The notes beneath the pieces were generated by a model that was not told where the DNA came from, ran no database searches, and was given only the letters and a program-made list of their open reading frames with translations. A DNA stretch of 46,196 bases from an uncultured Clostridia bacterium. GTDB lineage: Bacteria; Bacillota; Clostridia; Oscillospirales; CAG-272. Position numbers and translations under genes: made by a program. Where the stretch lies: positions 1 through 46,196 of the forward strand of contig CAJGCD010000002.1 in NCBI GenBank assembly GCA_904501715.1, written 5' to 3'. Shown piece by piece: positions 24,044 to 29,696 of this stretch. Each line of letters opens with the position of its first letter. Positions within the stretch are counted from its first letter, which is position 1.

Positions 24044-24453
24044 ACCGCCTTTCTGGGTTTATTATAGCACACATTTGCGGGAATGTAAAGAAGAATTTGC
24101 ATTTGGCACCAGTGGACACGCCTGCGGCGAGGATTCGCACGCTCTCCGCCTGACCGTAGGGGTCGGCGCCTCGACGACCCGAAAAATCCATCGAACAAAC
24201 GGGCTGTCGTGGGCGCCAGCCCCTACCGAGAACAGCGGCGAATGCGAACCTAATTCCGCTGCGCGGGGCGGGCACTAGGGTACTCGCCGTTGGCGAGGAT
24301 TCTTCGCCGAGCCTCCCGTGAGCGAGCTCCCGTCGGCTTTCGGCTCGAATGCGAACCTAGCTCCACAACGCTTCGCGTTGCGTAGCAACGTTTCGAAGCG
24401 TTAGTGCTCCAGCCAAACAACAAAAAAGCCACCCGGTTGGGTGGCTTGTTGTT
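24044..24453. repeat. Palindrome-rich region with tRNA T-arm-like fragments
   Basis: No gene is seen. On the minus strand, two fragments of the neighbouring tRNA-Gln 3' part are recognisable. CTAGGTTCG (about 24353-24361) is separated by structured DNA from CCTAGTGCCC (about 24272-24281). TTAGGTTCG (about 24244-24252) is separated from CGAATCC (about 24129-24137). In each the break falls within the T-loop sequence GGTTCGAATCC. The insert of the second fragment contains the MITE-like hairpin at 24155-24228. A long hairpin at 24402-24472 joins the tRNA 3' end to an inverted near-copy AGTGCTCCAGCC. Confidence 0.5.
24155..24228. mobile_element. Short MITE-like inverted-repeat element
   Basis: GTAGGGGTCGGCGCC at the left end and GGCGCCAGCCCCTAC at the right end are imperfect inverted repeats of about 27 bp around an A-rich centre. 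The ends resemble those of the larger element at 895-1063. Confidence 0.55.
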
Positions 24454-24472
24454 TGGCTGGGGCACTAGGATT
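24402..24472 (-). terminator. Long hairpin ending tRNA-Gln transcription
   Basis: AAGCCACCC-GGTT-GGGTGGCTT forms the core hairpin with T-run on the minus strand. The pairing continues outward through CCAAACAAC and into the last bases of the tRNA itself (AGTGCTCCAGCC opposite GGCTGGGGCACT), so the nascent tRNA 3' end has a competing partner. Confidence 0.65.
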
Positions 24473-24529
24473 CGAACCTAGGTAATGACGGAGTCAGAGT
24501 CCGTTGCCTTACCGCTTGGCGATGCCCCA
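24454..24529 (-). tRNA. tRNA-Gln (CTG)
   Basis: A complete 76-base tRNA on the minus strand. The acceptor stem is TGGGGCA/TGCCCCA, the discriminator is G and CCA is encoded. The anticodon stem ACGGA/TCCGT encloses loop CTCTGAC, giving anticodon CUG (reads CAG). The T-arm is CTAGGTTCGAATCCTAG. Promoter at 24541-24569. Confidence 0.95.
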
Positions 24530-24540
24530 TTGACTTGGCT

Positions 24541-24569
24541 ATTATATCACAAAGAATTTCCTTTGTCAA
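24541..24569 (-). promoter_or_regulatory. Promoter of tRNA-Gln
   Basis: On the minus strand TTGACA (24564-24569) and TATAAT (24541-24546) are spaced by 17 bases. ACAAAGGAA...TTCTTTGT in the spacer is palindromic and is shared with the tRNA-Ser promoter. Confidence 0.85.
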
Positions 24570-24673
24570 GCCTTTTTTGAAAAATATTTCCTCTCTTTTT
24601 TATCCTGTTTCATATATATATTTCCTCTATTTTATATTTTTATTCCATTTTGAAAAATATCGTCAAAATGTGA

Positions 24674-24702
24674 TTGAAAATCCTTCGATAATGTGTTATA
24701 AT
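24674..24702 (+). promoter_or_regulatory. Promoter of tRNA-Arg
   Basis: TTGAAA (24674-24679) and TATAAT (24697-24702) are spaced by 17 bases, 15 bases before the mature tRNA. Confidence 0.8.
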
Positions 24703-24717
24703 ATGTAGGTCATATAT

Positions 24718-24794
24718 CTGCCCGTGGCACAGCTGGATAGCGCGTCAGACTCCGACTCTGAAGGTCGAAGGTTCAAATCCTTTCGGGCAGGCCA
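24718..24794 (+). tRNA. tRNA-Arg (CCG)
   Basis: A complete 77-base tRNA. The acceptor stem CTGCCCG/CGGGCAG is perfect, with discriminator G and encoded CCA. The anticodon stem TCAGA/TCTGA encloses CTCCGAC, giving anticodon CCG (reads CGG). Its 3' part is duplicated at about 24939-24965. Confidence 0.95.
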
Positions 24795-24834
24795 AATAAC
24801 CAAAGGGGTAGCAACACTACCCCTTTGGTTATTT
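24794..24834 (+). terminator. Terminator of tRNA-Arg
   Basis: An 18-bp perfect stem, AAATAACCAAAGGGGTAG with its complement around CAACA, begins at the last base of the tRNA. Confidence 0.85.
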
Positions 24835-24998
24835 CACTTATCCCTTTCGATGCGGAGCCTCTCCAATGCCATAGGCATTGGATTAATCGGCGCATACCAC
24901 TCACTTCCCTTTCTATCTGTCTTTCGCGCCGATTTAGGTTCCTAAATCCTTTCGGGCAGGCCAAAAATTCGACAAGTTTCGACTTGTCGAATTTTTTA
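24835..24998 (+). repeat. Partial duplicate of the tRNA-Arg 3' end after a palindromic spacer
   Basis: AAATCCTTTCGGGCAGGCCAAA occurs in the tRNA (ending 24796) and again near 24944-24965, preceded by AGGTTC in both cases; the second copy has CT inserted in the T-loop. The spacer holds hairpins CCAATGCC/GGCATTGG (24864-24882) and AATCGGCGC/GCGCCGATT. A terminator-like stem AATTCGACAAGT with its complement (24963-24996) follows the second copy, as a hairpin follows the first. Confidence 0.75.
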
Positions 24999-25108
24999 TC
25001 CGAGCCGCAGGCCGCCCTTGTTCTTTTTTAAAACAATTGTTAATTTTATGTGTTTGATCGAATGAACAATTCAAGTCATTTTGTGAGGAATATATATAGG
25101 ATTACATT

Positions 25109-25924
25109 TTATGTTTTATTCCCCTTATGAAATTTTCTATACTGTGAGGGGGAGCATCCCACCTTTTCTTTAAATATGTTGGAAAAATAATACTCATCGG
25201 AGAAGCACAGCTTCGTGGCGATTTCCTTTACAGAAAGGTTCGTGTCGATAAATAGCTTTTTGGCAAAGTCCATTTTTTTATTCAAAACGTAAGTGTAAGG
25301 CGTTATTCCATAAAGCTTTTTAAATATCCGTATAGTTTGAGATTCGGACTTGGAAATATGCTTACACAAAAGCTCCAAGTGAAATTTTGAGGTTATCTGG
25401 GTATTTAAAAAGTCCTTCATTTCCATGCCTATGATTGAAGTCACATCGTCCTTTTTCATATTAATGTGCATCTTCAAAAATATCTCGTTCAATATCACGA
25501 TCAATTCGGGAGTGTTATCCATTCTCCCTTTCTTGGCGATTTCTATAATTTGCTTGATCTCGTTTCCAAGATCAAGTCCGACGAAATGAGCCGTATCTAA
25601 TAATCCGTAACCCTCAATAAGATTTTCGACAAGCTTTCCCGAAATATTTATGAAATGCTTTTTCCATGGATCATCGCTGTTTGAAAAGTAATAGTGGTCT
25701 TTGCCCGCGTGGAGAAAATAGCTGTCACCTGCTTTTGGAAAATAGGTCTGGTCATTGAGCTTTATCGTGCCGCCTCCCTCCTCAACGTATTCTATGCACC
25801 ACACCTCTGATGAAGGTCGGTATATCTTATAATTTTTGTCGGGAAATGTTGTTCCACATAATTGGAATTTTATAAGACCTTGCATTTTTCCTTTTTGGTT
25901 TATTCTGTATAGCTCTTCTTTCAT
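25109..25924 (-). CDS. AraC-family transcriptional regulator
   Basis: A 271-residue regulator. The N-terminal part is a cupin-type sugar-sensing domain ('TYFPKAGDSYFLHAGKDHYYF'). The C-terminal 100 residues carry two helix-turn-helix motifs, with 'LSVKEIATKLCFSDEYYFSNIFKEKVGCSPSQYRK' matching the AraC/XylS signature. The ATG at 25924 is preferred over the long upstream frame, which would overlap the divergent gene; GAGGA lies 8 bases before it. It is divergent from the GtaA-like gene with a 96-bp gap, so it probably controls that gene. Confidence 0.88.
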   Translation of the reverse strand: MKEELYRINQKGKMQGLIKFQLCGTTFPDKNYKIYRPSSEVWCIEYVEEGGGTIKLNDQTYFPKAGDSYFLHAGKDHYYFSNSDDPWKKHFINISGKLVENLIEGYGLLDTAHFVGLDLGNEIKQIIEIAKKGRMDNTPELIVILNEIFLKMHINMKKDDVTSIIGMEMKDFLNTQITSKFHLELLCKHISKSESQTIRIFKKLYGITPYTYVLNKKMDFAKKLFIDTNLSVKEIATKLCFSDEYYFSNIFKEKVGCSPSQYRKFHKGNKT

Positions 25925-25959
25925 GCGTGTATTCCTCATCATTTTGCTTGTCTTCTCTA

Positions 25960-25988
25960 TTGTATTATCATTATTATAACAGTATAAT
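25960..25988 (+). promoter_or_regulatory. Promoter of the GtaA-like gene
   Basis: TATAAT (25983-25988) is clear; the -35 at 25960-25965 (TTGTAT) is weak at 17-base spacing, as expected of an activator-dependent promoter. Confidence 0.45.
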
Positions 25989-26020
25989 GAAATAAAATCA
26001 ACATTTTGGGAGGAAAATTT

Positions 26021-27952
26021 ATGAAATTCAGACCTGCGGCTGTTCCGCTTATTACAGTTGATCCTTTTTTCTCTATTTGGTCGTGCAATGACGCACTTTA
26101 CGCTTCCCCCACAGAACATTGGTCGGGCAGACCCTGTCCCATTGTTGCAGGTGTTTTTATTGACAATACATTTCATTCCGTAAGTGGCTTTGACATCGAC
26201 GGCAAGCTTTTCAAGAAACGTATTTATCAGAGAAGCGTGGAAATCACTCCCACAAGCTCTATATACAAATTTGAAAACGAGTGGGTAAAGCTTGAACTTA
26301 CCTTTACAACTCCCCTTCTTCTCGACCGTCTTGACATACTTTCACGTCCTGTAAGCTACGTTGCATACAAGATCGAGAAAAAGTGCGACAAGCCTATGAG
26401 ATTTATGTTCGGTATCAGCACACGTGCATGTGTTGATAAGAAAAGTCAAAGAGTTGAAATTAAGAAAAACGACTTCTCGCTTTCATGCGGCAACGTTTGC
26501 CAAAGCCCTCTTTCCCAGTCGGGCGACAACGTTATGATCGACTGGGGTTATCTCCATCTCTGCGACAAGGGTGCAAGAGTTGGCAGAATACTCGACCAGG
26601 AAAGAATAGAGATACTTCCCACGAACGATACGTATAACGGATATGACGACGGCGCATTCCTCTTTGCTATGAGAAACGAGCTTGAGGGTGTTGTTACTGT
26701 AGCTTACGACGAGATAAAGCCTATTGAGTATTTCGGTGACCAGCTTGATGAGTGCTATAAGGAGCATTTTGATAGCTTTGGCGATATGGTTAAGTCTGCT
26801 ATTCGCGAGTACCCCGAGATAAAGAGGCTTTGCGACGAATTTGATACCAAGCTCACCAAGGAGACCGAAAAGCTTGGAGAAAATTATAAGAACATTACCT
26901 CTCTTGCTTACCGTCAGGCAATTGCGGCTCATAAGCTTGTAAAGGATACCGAGGGCAACATACTCTTCCTTTCAAAAGAAGATGACTCCAACGGATGTAT
27001 CGCAACGCTTGACGTTACATACCCCTCAATTCCTCTCTTCCTTAAATACAATCCCGAGCTTGTAAAGGGGATGCTTCGTCCGATCATTAAGTTTGCTAAG
27101 TCGGATGCGTGGAAGTTTGATTTCACGCCTCACGATGCAGGTCAGTATCCTCTTTGCAACGGTCAGGTCTACGGGGTACAGGCACTCTTCTTGAGCGGCG
27201 GCGGAAACAGAGGAAACAGATTCTTCGGTGAGATCGAGCTTGAAAGACAGATGCCGGTTGAGGAAGCGGGTAATATGCTTCTTTGCCTTGCCGCTGTTAA
27301 GAAATATTCGGGCGGCGACCAGACCTTGTTTGACGAGAACAGGGCGCTTATGAAGCGGTGGGTCGACTATCTTGTTAACTTTGGCTACGATCCCTCCAAT
27401 CAGCTTTGTACCGATGACTTTGCGGGTCATCTCGCGCGCAACTGCAACTTAAGCCTTAAGGCAATTCTCGGAATCGCGGCGTATTCCGAGCTTTCGGGGG
27501 ATGCTTCCTACATGGAGATCGCCAAGAAATACGCAAAGCAGTGGGAGATGGATGCCAAGGCAGAACACGGCGGAACACGTCTTACCTTTGACGGAGCCGA
27601 GACCTGGAGCCTTAAGTATAACATTGTTTGGGATAATCTGCTTGGCTACAATATTTTCTCCGATGATGTAAAGATAAACGAGATAAAGATTTATATGTCC
27701 AAGATGAACCGCTACGGAGTCCCCCTTGATAGCCGTTCGGATTACACAAAGATCGACTGGCTTATGTGGTCAACCCGCATTTGGGATGACAAGGAATATT
27801 TCGATGCTGTTTGTCAGTCAATGATCAATATGATAAACGAAACTCTCGACCGCGTGCCTCTTACCGACTGGTACTATACAAGCACTGCTGACTACCGCGA
27901 ATGCAGAAACAGAAGCGTAGTAGGCGGATTATTTATCAAGCTTCTTGACTAA
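26021..27952 (+). CDS. GtaA-like (DUF4964/DUF5127/DUF4965) family protein
   Basis: A 643-residue protein matching the fungal glutaminase A-like architecture. The N-terminus 'FRPAAVPLITVDPFFSIWS' with 'EHWSGRP' is the DUF4964/5127 start; 'LDVTYPSIPLFLKYNPELVKGMLRPI', 'FTPHDAGQYPLCNGQ' and 'MPVEEAGNMLLCLAAV' belong to the (alpha/alpha) barrel part. Most bacterial homologues have no proven glutaminase activity, and the barrel resembles glycosidases. Unlike fungal GtaA it has no signal peptide, so it is probably cytoplasmic. GGGAGGA precedes the ATG at 26021. It is divergent from an AraC regulator. Confidence 0.82.
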   Translation: MKFRPAAVPLITVDPFFSIWSCNDALYASPTEHWSGRPCPIVAGVFIDNTFHSVSGFDIDGKLFKKRIYQRSVEITPTSSIYKFENEWVKLELTFTTPLLLDRLDILSRPVSYVAYKIEKKCDKPMRFMFGISTRACVDKKSQRVEIKKNDFSLSCGNVCQSPLSQSGDNVMIDWGYLHLCDKGARVGRILDQERIEILPTNDTYNGYDDGAFLFAMRNELEGVVTVAYDEIKPIEYFGDQLDECYKEHFDSFGDMVKSAIREYPEIKRLCDEFDTKLTKETEKLGENYKNITSLAYRQAIAAHKLVKDTEGNILFLSKEDDSNGCIATLDVTYPSIPLFLKYNPELVKGMLRPIIKFAKSDAWKFDFTPHDAGQYPLCNGQVYGVQALFLSGGGNRGNRFFGEIELERQMPVEEAGNMLLCLAAVKKYSGGDQTLFDENRALMKRWVDYLVNFGYDPSNQLCTDDFAGHLARNCNLSLKAILGIAAYSELSGDASYMEIAKKYAKQWEMDAKAEHGGTRLTFDGAETWSLKYNIVWDNLLGYNIFSDDVKINEIKIYMSKMNRYGVPLDSRSDYTKIDWLMWSTRIWDDKEYFDAVCQSMINMINETLDRVPLTDWYYTSTADYRECRNRSVVGGLFIKLLD

Positions 27953-27979
27953 TCGGCATTTATTGAGGTCAGAATATCA

Positions 27980-28014
27980 AAAAAATACCGAGAACACAGT
28001 TCTCGGTATTTTTT
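27980..28014 (+). terminator. Intrinsic terminator of the GtaA-like gene
   Basis: AAAAATACCGAGAAC pairs with its complement across ACAG, followed by TTTTTT. Confidence 0.9.
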
Positions 28015-28094
28015 ATCCAAGCCGCAGGCTTGGCATATCATCAGCCCTTCGGGCTGTATCTCGTCACGCGCCAGCGTATATCTTTCCTGCGGCT
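28015..28094. repeat. Tandem small hairpins with ATATCATC-like spacers
   Basis: CCAAGCC-gca-GGCTTGG (28017-28033) and AGCCC-ttc-GGGCT (28043-28055) are followed by ATATCATCA, GTATCTCGTCA and GTATATC spacers. Outer arms AGCCGCAGG (28020-28028) and CCTGCGGCT (28086-28094) are inverted repeats. The start, ATTTTTTATCC(A/G)AGCCGCAGGC, recurs after another terminator at 24991-25012. Confidence 0.55.
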
Positions 28095-28164
28095 TTTTGA
28101 TATACACGGCATTGTCGTGATCCAAGAATTACTTCCTTCTTTGCCCAACATTTTATTCTATCGA

Positions 28165-28192
28165 TTGACAACCCCTCAAAGAATGATATAAT
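28165..28192 (+). promoter_or_regulatory. Promoter of the HAD-GDPD-glycosidase operon
   Basis: TTGACA (28165-28170) and TATAAT (28187-28192) are separated by 16 bases. Confidence 0.75.
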
Positions 28193-28229
28193 AACGCCGA
28201 AAGAATTATTTCGTAAAGGAGCTTATCAA

Positions 28230-28850
28230 ATGATTAAAAACGTGGTTTTAGACATTGGGAACGTTATGGTCAGCTTCTACCCCGACCTCTACATATCTCA
28301 ATTTGTCTATCGCAAGGGCGAGATAGATTACTTCAACAAAATATGCTTCAACAGCGAGGAATGGAAGCAGGGTGACACGGGCGATGCCTCCCGCGTGGAC
28401 ATCATCAACTCTATCTGCAAAAAATATCCCGAGGACGCCGAAAAAATCCACCAAATAATGGACAATTGCGACGAAATGCTCCGAGCTTCCGAGAAAAACA
28501 CAAGCCTTTTAAAAAAGCTTCATAACGCGGGTATCGGTGTGTACTTTCTCTCAAACACCAATCCCGAGGCATTTGACTATATGACCTCGCGCCACGAATT
28601 CTTTAAGTATATGGACGGAGGCATAGCCTCATATCAGGACGGACTGATAAAGCCCGGCAAGGATATATTCGAGCTGTTCCTAAGCAGATACGAAAAGCTT
28701 GCCGAGGATTGTGTGTTCGTAGACGACACTCCCGTCAACACCGAAGCCGCGGCAGCCGTGGGCTTTAACACTGTAATTCTGAAGAATATAGATGATCTTT
28801 CTATGGAGCTCTGCAAATTTCCCGAGCTTAATGCGATCATAAATCTGTAA
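28230..28850 (+). CDS. HAD-superfamily (subclass IA) phosphatase
   Basis: A 206-residue HAD hydrolase, probably a small-molecule phosphatase. Motif I is 'LDIGNVMV' with nucleophile D8; the usual second aspartate is G10, as in a branch of HAD-IA proteins. Motif II is 'FLSNTNP', the motif III lysine is in 'IKPGKDIF' and motif IV is 'VFVDDTPVN'. The helical cap lies between residues 15 and 85. AAAGGAG precedes the ATG. It is first in an operon with a GDPD-family protein (11 bp gap) and a glycosidase-like protein, so it may dephosphorylate a product of those enzymes. Confidence 0.87.
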   Translation: MIKNVVLDIGNVMVSFYPDLYISQFVYRKGEIDYFNKICFNSEEWKQGDTGDASRVDIINSICKKYPEDAEKIHQIMDNCDEMLRASEKNTSLLKKLHNAGIGVYFLSNTNPEAFDYMTSRHEFFKYMDGGIASYQDGLIKPGKDIFELFLSRYEKLAEDCVFVDDTPVNTEAAAAVGFNTVILKNIDDLSMELCKFPELNAIINL

Positions 28851-28861
28851 GGAGAATTTAT

Positions 28862-29683
28862 ATGGACTCTCTGTTTGACCTCTCAAAAAAGCACGTCCTT
28901 ATAACCGCACACGGCGGCTACAATGCGGGTATAATCACCTTTAACTCCCTTCTTGGCTTTGAGGCGGCAGTCAAAGCCGGGGCTGACATAATCGAGCTTG
29001 ACGTAGCACGCTCGGCAGAGGGCAAGCTCTACGTCTTTCACCCCGGTACCGAAAAGCGGATGCTCGGATATGACTGCGACATCACAAAAATGACCAACGC
29101 CGAGATAGACGCCCTGAGAAATCAGACCTCAGACCTTCCCGTTCCTACTCTCGACGACGTATTCGAAGCCTTTAAAAACCGTTGCTATATCAACACCGAC
29201 AAGGCATATTCCTGCTTTCCCGAGTTAGTAAAAGCGATCCGCCGCCACGGTATGGAGGAGCAGATAATTCTGAAGGGCAGCGCAGGCAATAAAGAAATAT
29301 ACGATATGACCGAGGAGCTTGCTCCCGATATTCCCTTTATGGCAGTATCCACCGACACCGACAACGCGCTTGAGGCGTGCCGCAACAGAAATATAAATTA
29401 TATAGGCAGTGAGGTGGTATTCGCCAAGGATAACGCCCCTGTTGCTCAGGACTCATATATCGAAATGATGCACAAAAACGGCAAGCTTATATGGGTCAAT
29501 CCTATTCTTTTTTGGCTTACCTGCCCCTTAGTGGGCGGTCACGATGACCACATCTCTCTGCTGGGAGAGCCTGATAAGGGCTGGGGCTGGCTGGCGGATA
29601 AGGGCTACGACATCCTACAGACCGACTGGGTCACCGATTGCATCTCATATTTAAAAAATTCCAACAAATATTACAAAGGCTAA
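28862..29683 (+). CDS. Glycerophosphodiester phosphodiesterase family protein
   Basis: A 273-residue GDPD-fold protein. The catalytic histidine lies in 'ITAHGGYNAG' (AHGG instead of the usual AHRG), the metal pair in 'IIELDVARS' (E43, D45) and the second histidine in 'YVFHPGTEKRM' (HP rather than HD). The remaining barrel strands ('YINTDKAYSCF', 'YDILQTDWV') are conserved in outline. Changes at the arginine after the first histidine and at the aspartate after the second suggest altered phosphodiester chemistry or substrate. It lies between a HAD phosphatase and a glycosidase-like gene, with 11- and 13-bp gaps. Probably cytoplasmic. Confidence 0.83.
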   Translation: MDSLFDLSKKHVLITAHGGYNAGIITFNSLLGFEAAVKAGADIIELDVARSAEGKLYVFHPGTEKRMLGYDCDITKMTNAEIDALRNQTSDLPVPTLDDVFEAFKNRCYINTDKAYSCFPELVKAIRRHGMEEQIILKGSAGNKEIYDMTEELAPDIPFMAVSTDTDNALEACRNRNINYIGSEVVFAKDNAPVAQDSYIEMMHKNGKLIWVNPILFWLTCPLVGGHDDHISLLGEPDKGWGWLADKGYDILQTDWVTDCISYLKNSNKYYKG

Positions 29684-29696
29684 AGGAGCTCTTATT

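Noticed and set aside
24718..24998. Integrated prophage or conjugative island at tRNA-Arg
   Set aside because: Only about 150 bp lie between the duplicated tRNA ends, with no integrase or other mobile-element gene nearby. It is reported only as a repeat.
24044..25108. CRISPR array
   Set aside because: Repeats here are inverted, few, and of unequal spacing, and resemble tRNA fragments. No regular direct repeats or cas genes are present anywhere in the window.
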